A stretch of DNA of 12,293 nucleotides from Ilumatobacteraceae bacterium (GCA_007117775.1 SKFX01000207.1:1-12293); one strand, 5' to 3'; shown: positions 1 through 9,020, numbered from the stretch's first letter. Notes: generated by a model from the sequence alone, not told the origin. Numbers and translations are program-made.

Positions 1-475
1 CACCGGGGATGATGAGGTCATGTTCCTGCAGGTCAAAGAGGCGCCGCCATCGGTGCTCGAATCCCACTGTGGCCCCTATCAGGGCCCGGGAGGTCGACGG
101 GTGGTCGAGGGCCAACAACTGATCCAGACCGCCGGGGATCCCCTGCTCGGCTGGGCGAGTGTGAACACCGAACACCACGGCGCGTTGGACTTCTACGTCC
201 GCCAGTTGCGCGATATGAAGTACTCGGTCCGCCTCGAGGGCTTCACCGCCGTCGGATGGTCGAAGTATCTGCGCCTCTGCGGTTCCACCCTGGCCCGAGC
301 GCACTGTCGCACCGGCGATGCAGCTGCGATCTCCGGATATCTCGGTGGTGGCAACCGCTTCGCGACCGCCGTGGCGCAGTGGTCGGTGGCCTATGCCGAT
401 ATGACCGTCGCCGACCATGCACGTCTCGTCGCGGCCATCGACTCCGGAACCATCGAGGCCCAGCTCGGGGTCTGA
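1..475 (+). CDS. DUF2252 family protein, C-terminal part (5' end outside window)
   Basis: The reading frame is open from base 2 to a TGA at 473-475, so this is the last ~157 residues of a longer protein, whose family is usually 400-480 residues. The motifs match the C-terminal half of DUF2252: FLQVKEAPPSVLE near the left edge, YVRQLRDMK in the middle, then LCGSTLARAHCRTGD and AVAYADMTVADH-like text near the end (here SVAYADMTVADHARL). The ATG at base 20 is internal, because the conserved FLQVKEA block begins right after it and the frame continues upstream. The biochemical role of DUF2252 is not established; the family is thought to be a distant relative of protein-kinase-like folds, and I do not infer a substrate. 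It is probably cytoplasmic, since no signal or membrane segment is visible in this part. The next gene lies 61 bp downstream on the same strand with its own ribosome-binding site, so co-transcription is possible but not shown. Confidence 0.88.
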   Translation, partial: TGDDEVMFLQVKEAPPSVLESHCGPYQGPGGRRVVEGQQLIQTAGDPLLGWASVNTEHHGALDFYVRQLRDMKYSVRLEGFTAVGWSKYLRLCGSTLARAHCRTGDAAAISGYLGGGNRFATAVAQWSVAYADMTVADHARLVAAIDSGTIEAQLGV

Positions 476-500
476 GCCGACAGCGGGCGGGCGGTAGCGT
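472..500 (+). promoter_or_regulatory. weak candidate promoter before the nitronate monooxygenase gene
   Basis: TAGCGT at 495-500 fits a TANNNT -10 box. CTGAGC at 472-477, 17 bp upstream and overlapping the stop of the DUF2252 gene, is a poor -35. It would start a transcript near 507 with a ~30-nt leader containing GGAGGAG. The short intergenic gap also permits read-through from upstream. Confidence 0.25.
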
Positions 501-518
501 TCGGATCGACGACGCCAC

Positions 519-525
519 GGAGGAG
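519..525 (+). promoter_or_regulatory. ribosome-binding site, GGAGGAG
   Basis: GGAGGAG lies 11 nt before the ATG at 537. An ATG at 526-528 sits directly against this site but is out of frame, so the 537 start is the one served. It is the only strong Shine-Dalgarno sequence I see before a gene in this window; most other starts are leaderless-like or overlap an upstream stop. Confidence 0.7.
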
Positions 526-536
526 ATGACATCGAT

Positions 537-1685
537 ATGGCCAATCAGGTGACCGACATGCTCGGGGTCGAGTACCCGATCCTCGCGTTCTCGCACTGTC
601 GCGATGTGGTCGCCGCGGTCTCGCGCGCCGGTGGTCTCGGCGTGCTCGGCGCCGTGGCCCACAGCACCGAACAACTCGAGATCGATCTGGAGTGGATCGA
701 GAACGAGATCGGTGACCGCCCCTATGGAGTGGATCTGATCGTCCCGGCGCGCTACGCCGGTGACGCCGACGGCGGATACAGCATCGATGACATCCGCAAC
801 CTCATCCCCGCCGAAGCCATCGCATTCGTCGATGACATCTTGGCTCGCTATGAGGTCCCAGAACTCCCCGCCTCAGACGGGTCGGGGCGCGGGATCAGCG
901 GTGTGAGCTCATCGAGCGCGGTGGCGCCGTTCTCGGCAGCATCAGCCGGACCGCAACTCGAGGTGGTCCTCGCATATCAGCCGGTGTTCGTCGCCAACGC
1001 CCTCGGCCCGCCTCCCGGATTCATGATCGAGCAGGTCAAAGGAGCCGGACGCCTCATCGGTGCACTGGCCGGACGGGCGGTGCATGCCGAACGCCACGCC
1101 GCAGCCGGGGTGGACATCATCATTGCCCAGGGCTCTGAGGCCGGCGGCCATACCGGTGAGATCGGCTCGATGGTGCTGATCCCCGAGGTCGTCGACGCCG
1201 TGGCACCGGTGCCGGTGCTCGCGGCCGGCGGGATCGGACGCGGCCGCCAGATGGCGGCTGCGATGGCGCTCGGCGCTGAGGGTGTGTGGTGCGGTTCGGT
1301 CTGGTTGACCACCGAGGAGGCCGAGACCCATCCGGTGGTCAAGTCCAAGATGCTGGCCGCGACCTCGGCCGACACGATCCGGTCGCGTTCGCTGACCGGG
1401 AAACCGGCGCGCATGCTCAAGTCCGCGTGGACCGAGGAATGGGATCGCCCCGACACCCCCGACCCGCTCGGTATGCCGCTGCAGCCGGTGCTCACCGCCG
1501 CAGCACAGGCCCGTATCGCGCGCGCTGCGCATCAGAGCGGATCAGGAGCGGAGAAACTCGCCAACTATTTCGTGGGCCAGATCGTTGGCACCATGAACCA
1601 GCCGAAGCGCTCCGCTCAGGTGGTCGCGGAGATGGTCGAGGAGTTCGTCGACACCATCGAGGCATTGGCCGGTCGTCTGCAGTGA
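537..1685 (+). CDS. nitronate monooxygenase / 2-nitropropane dioxygenase-like FMN oxidoreductase
   Basis: A 382-residue TIM-barrel flavoprotein of the nitronate monooxygenase (NMO, formerly 2-nitropropane dioxygenase) family. The opening MLGVEYPILAFSHC and SRAGGLGVLGA blocks (residues 8-39) form the family N-terminus. QGSEAGGHTG (198-207) carries His205, matching the conserved catalytic His of NMOs. VPVLAAGGIGRGRQ (225-238) and ALGAEGVWCGSVWL (244-257) are the phosphate-binding strands for FMN. Characterised members oxidise alkyl nitronates with O2, but many actinobacterial paralogues are uncharacterised, so the substrate here is open. A Ser/Ala/Gly-rich stretch (about 107-138) between the N-terminal block and the next barrel strand looks like a flexible insertion. 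It is cytoplasmic, with no signal peptide. The ATG at 537 is supported by GGAGGAG. Its TGA overlaps the GTG of the next gene by 4 bp, which implies translational coupling. Confidence 0.9.
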   Translation: MANQVTDMLGVEYPILAFSHCRDVVAAVSRAGGLGVLGAVAHSTEQLEIDLEWIENEIGDRPYGVDLIVPARYAGDADGGYSIDDIRNLIPAEAIAFVDDILARYEVPELPASDGSGRGISGVSSSSAVAPFSAASAGPQLEVVLAYQPVFVANALGPPPGFMIEQVKGAGRLIGALAGRAVHAERHAAAGVDIIIAQGSEAGGHTGEIGSMVLIPEVVDAVAPVPVLAAGGIGRGRQMAAAMALGAEGVWCGSVWLTTEEAETHPVVKSKMLAATSADTIRSRSLTGKPARMLKSAWTEEWDRPDTPDPLGMPLQPVLTAAAQARIARAAHQSGSGAEKLANYFVGQIVGTMNQPKRSAQVVAEMVEEFVDTIEALAGRLQ

Positions 1686-3769
1686 CCCAACCGCCGGGTT
1701 CAAGGCGCGGCGGTCGCACCGCGGGTGCCGGGCGCATCATCCGCCTCGGCGTGATCGCCCTCGCAACCGTCACGCTCGGTTCGCTCCTGGCCATCGGCCC
1801 GAATGCGACAGCACAACCTGTTGACGACTCGGCCGGTCTCGACACCGCCGCCGTCGACGGTGCGATCGTCGACGGTGCGATCGTCGAGTTGCTGGCCGGC
1901 ACGATCGACGGTGATGACGCCGTGGCGCTCGCCCGGCGTCATCTGCCCTACATCGCCATCAAGGACCAGGCCGAACCATGTGACCGGGCCGGTGAGGCAT
2001 GGCTGCCCACCCCGGTCGACATCGTCTTGGACAATCCCGAGGTACTGCTGCGCCAGAGCGGCCGCGGCGATCCGGTGGTGATGCGCGCACCGGGCGCAGC
2101 CGACCTCTATCGCGCCAGCGGCGGATTGTTCCTCGACTTCCCGGGATCTGCGCTCGAAGCCGACTGCGTCTTCGAGCGCGACTTCCAGCGCTTCTCCGAC
2201 GGTGTGGCCCCGACGGTGTACGCCCGGGTGGCCCAGCAGGCCGATCGCCCCGACCAGATCGTGGTCCAGTACTGGTTCTACTGGTACTTCAATCGCTGGA
2301 ACAATGTGCACGAGAGCGACTGGGAGGGCATCCAGTTGGTCTTCGACGCCGCGACCGTCGCCGAAGCGCTCGACCGAGAGCCCGCTGCGGTGGCCTATGC
2401 CCAGCATGAGGGTGGTGAGGCGAGCGACTGGGATGACACCAAACTCGAGCGGGTCGGCTCGCGTCCGGTGGTCTACTCATCGGCCGGATCACATGCCAGT
2501 TACTACTCCTCGGCGGTGTTCCTCGGGCGCCGCGGCACCGAGGGGTTCGGATGCGATGTGACGACCGGGCCGTCGACATCCCTCGATCCCGACATGGTGC
2601 TCCTGCCCGCCACGATCGACGGAGCCGATGACCCGGCGGCCTGGTTGACCTTCGAGGGCCGATGGGGTGAGTTCAATCCGGGACCGAACAACGGCCCGAC
2701 CGGTCCGGCGTTCAAGGAACGATGGACGCATCCGATCGACTGGCAGGAATCGGCGCGACGCAACTCGGTCCTGGTGCCCGGCGGCGGTGGCCCCACCGCA
2801 GCGGTGGTCGGGGTGTTCTGTGATGTGACAGCGACTGGATCGGTGCTGTTGACACGAGCGCTGTCCACCCCATCGGTGCTGTTCATCGTGGTGGCCCTCC
2901 TCGCCGCCATCGCTGCCTTCCTCAGCCGTCGCACCGAGTGGACCGTCGTCGATCCGCTACCGGTCGTGGCGGCGCGGCGCGCCGGCCAGATCCTGCGCAG
3001 CGCAGTCGAGTTGACCAAGCGCCTGTGGCCGGCATTCGGAGTCATCGCTGCGGTCTACATCCCGACCGCGATCGTGCTCGGCGGTGTGGTGGCGCTCGCC
3101 GATGTGCTGCCCGGAATCGGCAACCTGTTCGAACTGGGCTCAGATACGCCCGGTGTGTCCGCGCTGCTGGCGCTGCTCGTCGGCGGGGTCTCGACCACAT
3201 TCGCCTTCAACGTCGTCATCGCAGCGGTGACACGGACCCTGCTCAGCGAACCCGACGGGTCCCGACGCGACCTCGCTCAGCATGGCTGGGTGGCCATCCG
3301 GGACACCCTGCAGCGCTGGCACGCACTCTTCGCTGCTCTGGCATGGGTATCGGTCGTCATCGGTGTGCTGCTGTTCAGCATCATCGGTGCACCGATCGCG
3401 CTGTGGTTGATCATCCGCTATCAGTTCATCGCTGAGGTCATCACCGCCGAGGGTGCCAGTCCGCGCCAGGCCCTTGGGCGCAGTGCACAGCTGGTGCGCG
3501 GTCGCTGGTGGTCCACCGCGACGCTGGTCGTGATCATCGATGCCGCGGTGCTCGTGGTCTCGACCACCGTGTCGCTGTTGGTGCTGATCGGGTTCACCGG
3601 CCTGCCACTGTGGGCATTCCCGGCCATCTCGATGCTCGTCACCGCGTTGATCGCACCGGTGGCCGCCGCCGCACATGTGCTGTTGTACGGGGACCGCCGC
3701 CATCGCACGGGCCAGACCGGAGGCGGAACTGCCGAGACCGTCGCCGCCGCCAGCGCATCGGCTGGATAG
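1682..3769 (+). CDS. exported multi-pass membrane protein with Vps62-like ectodomain
   Basis: A 695-residue protein starting at GTG 1682, inside the GTGA overlap with the upstream stop; the frame is also open further upstream but that stretch shadows the oxidoreductase gene. Residues 1-45 form a signal peptide: an Arg-rich start, a hydrophobic core (GVIALATVTLGSLLAIG) and a possible Ala-X-Ala cleavage site near 42-44. Residues ~85-360 resemble the Vps62/DUF946 domain, rich in aromatic and His/Asp motifs: QYWFYWYFNRWNNVHESDWEG (split at 197-217), AYAQHEGG (238-245) and SSAGSHASYYSS (266-277). A membrane anchor follows at about 396-414. The C-terminal half (430-670) has around five or six hydrophobic helices with GASPRQALGRSAQLVRGRWW (591-610), similar to the membrane domain next to glycerophosphodiester phosphodiesterases and YciC-like proteins. 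The Vps62 domain would lie outside the membrane. No activity is known for the bacterial domain. It may be an envelope or lipid-associated protein; the next gene makes a peptidoglycan enzyme. Confidence 0.75.
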   Translation: MTQPPGSRRGGRTAGAGRIIRLGVIALATVTLGSLLAIGPNATAQPVDDSAGLDTAAVDGAIVDGAIVELLAGTIDGDDAVALARRHLPYIAIKDQAEPCDRAGEAWLPTPVDIVLDNPEVLLRQSGRGDPVVMRAPGAADLYRASGGLFLDFPGSALEADCVFERDFQRFSDGVAPTVYARVAQQADRPDQIVVQYWFYWYFNRWNNVHESDWEGIQLVFDAATVAEALDREPAAVAYAQHEGGEASDWDDTKLERVGSRPVVYSSAGSHASYYSSAVFLGRRGTEGFGCDVTTGPSTSLDPDMVLLPATIDGADDPAAWLTFEGRWGEFNPGPNNGPTGPAFKERWTHPIDWQESARRNSVLVPGGGGPTAAVVGVFCDVTATGSVLLTRALSTPSVLFIVVALLAAIAAFLSRRTEWTVVDPLPVVAARRAGQILRSAVELTKRLWPAFGVIAAVYIPTAIVLGGVVALADVLPGIGNLFELGSDTPGVSALLALLVGGVSTTFAFNVVIAAVTRTLLSEPDGSRRDLAQHGWVAIRDTLQRWHALFAALAWVSVVIGVLLFSIIGAPIALWLIIRYQFIAEVITAEGASPRQALGRSAQLVRGRWWSTATLVVIIDAAVLVVSTTVSLLVLIGFTGLPLWAFPAISMLVTALIAPVAAAAHVLLYGDRRHRTGQTGGGTAETVAAASASAG
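1853..1887 (+). repeat. 15-bp tandem repeat in the post-signal region
   Basis: Two perfect copies of GTCGACGGTGCGATC (1853-1867 and 1868-1882) are followed by a partial third, GTCGA. They encode the repeated peptide VDGAI just after the signal peptide of the Vps62-like protein. The unit keeps the frame, so copy-number change would alter only linker length. Confidence 0.8.
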
Positions 3770-3910
3770 ATTTCAGTCATCGAACCACCCGACTCCCACC
3801 ACGATCCGCTGATCCCCCAACGGTCGACCGAGCCCTCGCGAACCCGCACCGGCAACGACCACAGCGCACGATCCGACCGATCAGGTCTGTGGCGCGGCGC
3901 GATCGTCGCC

Positions 3911-4924
3911 ATGGCACTCGCCGGGGTCGGGGTGGGCCTGGCGGTGGCCTTTGAGCGGCCCCGGTTCGATGGCGCCGACACGACGGCGACGGTCAACGAT
4001 GAGGCGGTCGGCTCCGAGGACGCCGGCCCCACAGACGGCGACACCGCCACTGAGGATGCACCGGTGAATGACCCGGCGAACGACCTGGCGAACGACCCGA
4101 CGAACGACGACGAGGGTGAGAACCCGGCCGGCGATGACACGGCCGGTGATGACACAGCCGCTCATGACACAGCCGGTGATGATCCCGCCGCTGATGACTG
4201 TGTGGTCGAGGCTCGATCGATGGGGATCGGTGCCAGCGGTCCGGGTGTGATGTGTCTGCAGACCGCACTCGCCGAGGCCGGGTTCTACGACGGGCCGATC
4301 GACGGTGAGTACGGGTCGTCCACCGCACGGGCCGTCGAGCGTCTGCAGACCGAGCGCAACTTGTTCATCGACGGTGTCGCCGGTCGTGAGACGGCGCTCT
4401 CGCTCGGGATCTGGCCCGCCGAGCCGATGACGGTCATCCGTACCCCGATCCCGGCCCCCGGAGCCACTGATGATCTCGGGTACCGACTCTCGTCGGTGGC
4501 GGTGGCCGGGGCCGATGCACCACCACTCCCGGCGAACTCGGGTTCGGGACGACGCGTGGTCTACGAGCGACAGAGCCAGCGGGTGTGGGCCGTCGATGAG
4601 AACGAACGGGTGGTGAGATCATGGCTGGTTGCCGGCAGTCGCTTCACCAACGAGGTACCGGGCACGCACCGCGTCTACAGCCGGTCTGAGACCTCGATCG
4701 CCTGGGACGGCACCTACCGTTTCAACAAGATGGTCCGCTGGTACGACTCGGCGCGCGGTGCGCTCGGATTCCACTCGATTCCCTTCGATACCGCCGGCCG
4801 ACCACAGATGACCGAAGCCGAACTCGGCGAACGCCTCTCGGCGGGCTGCCAGCGCCAGGCGGATCTCGACGCCGACTTCCTGTGGGACTTCGCACCGGTG
4901 GGAACCACCGTCGTGGTGCTGTGA
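3911..4924 (+). CDS. L,D-transpeptidase (YkuD) with peptidoglycan-binding domain
   Basis: An envelope enzyme expected to cross-link peptidoglycan through L,D (3-3) bonds. Numbered from ATG 3911 (337 residues): membrane segment at the very N-terminus; Asp/Thr/Ala-rich linker with repeats (~52-96); PG_binding_1-like domain (~105-168, with LQTALAEAGFYDGPIDGEYG); YkuD domain (~214-337). The catalytic region shows GFHSIPF (His288) and LSAGCQRQ (Cys313), so the Cys is kept but the usual S-H-G-C His is Ala. The start is uncertain. ATG 3911 falls inside the hydrophobic stretch LWRGAIVAMALAGVGVGL, leaving no charged n-region. The frame is open back to 3770, directly after the preceding TAG, and encodes a protein-like hydrophilic, Arg-containing N-terminus, but it offers only rare starts (ATT 3770, ATC 3779, CTG 3809, CTG 3887). 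A rare start giving a type II membrane anchor is plausible. It lies just downstream of the Vps62-like gene and is probably in the same transcript. Confidence 0.88.
   Translation: MALAGVGVGLAVAFERPRFDGADTTATVNDEAVGSEDAGPTDGDTATEDAPVNDPANDLANDPTNDDEGENPAGDDTAGDDTAAHDTAGDDPAADDCVVEARSMGIGASGPGVMCLQTALAEAGFYDGPIDGEYGSSTARAVERLQTERNLFIDGVAGRETALSLGIWPAEPMTVIRTPIPAPGATDDLGYRLSSVAVAGADAPPLPANSGSGRRVVYERQSQRVWAVDENERVVRSWLVAGSRFTNEVPGTHRVYSRSETSIAWDGTYRFNKMVRWYDSARGALGFHSIPFDTAGRPQMTEAELGERLSAGCQRQADLDADFLWDFAPVGTTVVVL
4067..4198 (+). repeat. 12-bp and 15-bp tandem repeats encoding an Asp-rich linker
   Basis: First block: 12-bp units like AACGACCCGGCG at 4067-4078, 4079-4090 and 4091-4102, then a partial unit to 4108, coding NDPA/NDLA/NDPT. 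Second block: 15-bp units like GGTGATGACACAGCC at 4130-4144, 4145-4159, 4160-4174 and 4175-4189, with a partial unit to 4198, coding (G/A)DDTA variants. Both are in-frame and form the acidic spacer between the membrane anchor and the peptidoglycan-binding domain. Confidence 0.85.
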
Positions 4925-4937
4925 ACGCCTGATCCCC

Positions 4938-4991
4938 GGTGAACACCCACCGACCCTGATCACTGCGCTGTCCACCTCCGCTGTTCACCTC
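4938..4991 (+). promoter_or_regulatory. cluster of three TGTYCACC motifs upstream of fbiC
   Basis: TGTCCACC (4969-4976) and TGTTCACC (4982-4989) lie in a tandem 13-bp direct repeat, CGCTGTYCACCTC, at 4966-4978 and 4979-4991 with 12 of 13 identical bases. The reverse complement GGTGAACA occurs at 4938-4945, making an exact 8-bp inverted pair with 4982-4989. The last copy overlaps the proposed -35 box. This suggests operator half-sites, although a long-looped hairpin ending the transpeptidase transcript is an alternative. Confidence 0.4.
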
Positions 4992-5012
4992 AGCACAGAT
5001 CACCACTAGGGT
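4984..5012 (+). promoter_or_regulatory. promoter for fbiC (and its leader ORF)
   Basis: TTCACC (4984-4989) as -35 and TAGGGT (5007-5012) as -10 are separated by 17 bp. The expected transcript start is about 5018-5020, and an ATG occurs at exactly 5020. The -10 is embedded in a perfect inverted repeat (4998-5016) and the -35 in a repeated motif, so the element looks regulated. Confidence 0.5.
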
Positions 5013-5016
5013 GATC
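4998..5016. promoter_or_regulatory. perfect 7-bp inverted repeat spanning the fbiC -10 box
   Basis: GATCACC (4998-5004) and GGTGATC (5010-5016) are separated by ACTAG. The palindrome covers the proposed -10 (5007-5012), which suits a dimeric repressor site. It lies before or at the likely transcript start, so an RNA hairpin is less likely. Confidence 0.4.
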
Positions 5017-5019
5017 CAA

Positions 5020-5081
5020 ATGACGCATCGACGCTCAGATCGTCGTCAACGGGCACTCCGTCACCGGTGTCGCGACATCAC

Positions 5082-5085
<4 letters not shown>
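5020..5085 (+). CDS. candidate leaderless Arg-rich leader peptide upstream of fbiC
   Basis: An ATG at 5020, 7 nt after the TAGGGT -10 box, opens a 21-codon frame ending in a TGA at 5083-5085. The peptide begins MTHRRSDRRQRALRH and contains 8 Arg. Its stop overlaps the fbiC ATG (5082-5084) in the classic ATGA arrangement, so ribosomes finishing the leader could restart on fbiC, which has no clear Shine-Dalgarno sequence. Coding status is inferred from position only; a 22-codon frame can arise by chance, and the Arg content partly reflects CG-rich DNA. If fbiC starts at GTG 5067 instead, the coupling argument fails. Confidence 0.35.
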
Positions 5086-7496
<2,411 letters not shown>

Positions 7497-7575
7497 GTCC
7501 GACTCACCGGACCGATCCCCGTCATATCGGCGCAGTCCAGAGAGTGGGGCGATCTCAGATCTCGGGCCGCAGATC
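7497..7575. other. convergent gap between fbiC and the aminotransferase gene
   Basis: This 79-bp gap separates two convergent 3' ends. The palindrome AGATCT occurs at 7557-7562 and again at 7571-7576, 8 bp apart, the second touching the aminotransferase stop. The two copies could pair into a 6-bp stem, but there is no T-run on either strand, so a standard intrinsic terminator is not supported. Confidence 0.4.
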
Positions 7576-8979
7576 TCATGACTGATCGTCGAGCTGCGCG
7601 CGCACCTCGACGATGGCCTCGCGCAGGATCGCCACCATGCGATCGACATCATCGCGGTCGATGACCAACGGCGGTGACATGACGTTCAGGTTGTCCATCG
7701 GCCGCACGATCAGACCACGGGACTCACAGGCATTGGCGACCAGTTTCCCGATGCCGACCGACTCGGGATAGATCTCCTTGGTCTCACGATCGGCCACGAA
7801 CTCCACACAGGCCATCAGATGTGAGCCGCGCACATCGCCCACCATGGCGAGGTCCGCGAGCGTGGAGAGCTGGTCCATGAAATACGGACCGATATCGCGG
7901 ACGTGGTCCAAGATCCCCTCACGCTCGATGATGTCGAGATTGGTCAACGCCGCCGCGCACGACACCGGATGGCCCGAATAGGTGTAACCGACCGCGAAGT
8001 ACCGACCGTGGCCCTCGGCGGCGATCACGTCGTAGATCTCATCGGAGATGATCGCGGCGCCGAGCGGCAGATACCCAGACGTCAAGCCCTTGGCGACCGT
8101 GATGATGTCGGGGGTGATACCGAACATCGTTTCGGACGCGAACCACTCGCCGAGGCGACCGAATGCGGTCACCACCTCATCGGACACGTAGACGATGTCG
8201 TTGTCGGCGCAGATGGAACGCATGCGCGCCAGATAGTCCGCCGGTGGCACGATGACGCCGCCCGATCCCATGATCGGCTCAGCGAAGAACGCCGCGACGC
8301 GGTCCGGGCCGCCGAGGCGGTCGATGGTCTCGACGAACTCGGCCACGAGGTCATCGGCGAATTCCTGTTCGCTTCGACCGGCCCCGTAGCGGTAGTGGTT
8401 CGGCGAGGAGAGATGATGGATCCGATCGTCGAGGTAGTCGAATCCCGGGATCCGGTCACCGGGTTTGCCGCCGATCGACACCGAGGCGAAGGTGGTGCCG
8501 TGATAGGCATCGATCCGGCTGATGATGTTGCGCTTGTCCGGTCGGCCGAGCGCGTGTTGGTAGAACTGGATGGTCCGAAAGGTGGCATCGATCGCCGTTG
8601 AGCCGCCACAGGTGAAGAACACCCGGTTGAGATCGCCCGGTGCCAGCGCGGCGAGACGCTCGGCGAGGCGCACCGCCGGTGGGGTGGTCATATCGGTGAA
8701 CGGGTTGGCATAGGCGAGCCGACGGACCTGATCGGCGATCGCATCGGCCATCTCATCGCGACCGAGGCCGATATTGGTGCACCACATTCCGCCGACGGCA
8801 TCGAGATAGGTGCGGCCCTCGCTGTCGATGAGATCGGCACCGGCACCGGCCGCGATGGGCAGCACCTCATCGACGAGATAGGTGTCGAAGACCTGATACG
8901 GATGCAACAGATGACGACGATCGGCTGCAATGAGCGCAGCGGTGTCGTGGTCACCGAGCGGGACCGAGACGGATTCCAT
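7576..8979 (-). CDS. class III pyridoxal-phosphate aminotransferase (omega-transaminase type)
   Basis: A 467-residue fold-type I PLP enzyme of aminotransferase class III. Visible features, numbered from ATG 8979: LLHPYQVFDTY (24-34); the GMWCTNIGLGR block (64-74) typical of omega-amine:pyruvate transaminases; FFTCGGSTAIDATFR (121-135), phosphate-binding region; AYHGTT (158-163); EPIMGSGGVIVPP (234-246); VSDEVVTAFGR (265-275) with Asp267, which holds the pyridine nitrogen; and TVAKGLTSGYLPLGA (294-308) with Lys297, the Schiff-base lysine; TYSGHPVSCAAA (333-344). All key residues are present, so it should be active. The family covers polyamine, beta-alanine and other amine donors, and the donor cannot be read from sequence. 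GGSTA in place of the more common SGSEA marks a subfamily. A GTG lies just before ATG 8979, but a -10 box (TAGCCT) exactly 6 nt upstream of the ATG suggests a leaderless start there. It converges on fbiC. Confidence 0.93.
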   Translation of the reverse strand: MESVSVPLGDHDTAALIAADRRHLLHPYQVFDTYLVDEVLPIAAGAGADLIDSEGRTYLDAVGGMWCTNIGLGRDEMADAIADQVRRLAYANPFTDMTTPPAVRLAERLAALAPGDLNRVFFTCGGSTAIDATFRTIQFYQHALGRPDKRNIISRIDAYHGTTFASVSIGGKPGDRIPGFDYLDDRIHHLSSPNHYRYGAGRSEQEFADDLVAEFVETIDRLGGPDRVAAFFAEPIMGSGGVIVPPADYLARMRSICADNDIVYVSDEVVTAFGRLGEWFASETMFGITPDIITVAKGLTSGYLPLGAAIISDEIYDVIAAEGHGRYFAVGYTYSGHPVSCAAALTNLDIIEREGILDHVRDIGPYFMDQLSTLADLAMVGDVRGSHLMACVEFVADRETKEIYPESVGIGKLVANACESRGLIVRPMDNLNVMSPPLVIDRDDVDRMVAILREAIVEVRAQLDDQS

Positions 8980-8985
8980 CACCTC

Positions 8986-8991
8986 AGGCTA
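8986..8991 (-). promoter_or_regulatory. -10 box for leaderless aminotransferase mRNA
   Basis: On the minus strand TAGCCT is followed by six bases (GAGGTG) and then ATG at 8979, the spacing expected if transcription starts at the A of the start codon. No convincing -35 is present 17-18 bp upstream. GAGG is too close to the ATG to act as a Shine-Dalgarno sequence. Confidence 0.5.
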
Positions 8992-9006
8992 GATGCGATG
9001 ACCGGA

Positions 9007-9020
9007 CGGTGCCGCCACCG
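9007..9020 (-). terminator. small hairpin between the nuclease and aminotransferase genes
   Basis: CGGTG-CCGC-CACCG on the + strand is a perfect 5-bp stem with a 4-nt loop, 39 bp after the nuclease stop. It lacks a U-tract and is short, and it lies where the aminotransferase -35 would be, so termination is only one possibility. Confidence 0.15.

Noticed and set aside
1286..1681. Extension of the Vps62-like protein upstream to 1286
   Set aside because: The frame is open but runs inside the well-supported oxidoreductase gene and gives an Arg-rich translation with no signal peptide at its start. GTG 1682 starts a normal signal sequence.
1853..1887. CRISPR-like or mobile-element origin of the short tandem repeats
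   Set aside because: Units are 12-15 bp, contiguous without spacers, and in-frame within genes. No cas, transposase or terminal inverted repeats are present.
3421..4155. Minus-strand frame rich in Ser and Val across the transpeptidase repeats
   Set aside because: Its repeats are the reverse complement of the Asp-rich linker repeats, and it spans parts of two real genes on the other strand.
4938..4989. GGTGAACA/TGTTCACC as a terminator for the transpeptidase gene
   Set aside because: The arms are 36 bp apart and there is no T-run after them. A regulatory role near the fbiC promoter fits better, though not proven.
7903..8601. 232-codon + strand frame opposite the aminotransferase
   Set aside because: Antisense shadow; the aminotransferase has all catalytic motifs on the other strand.
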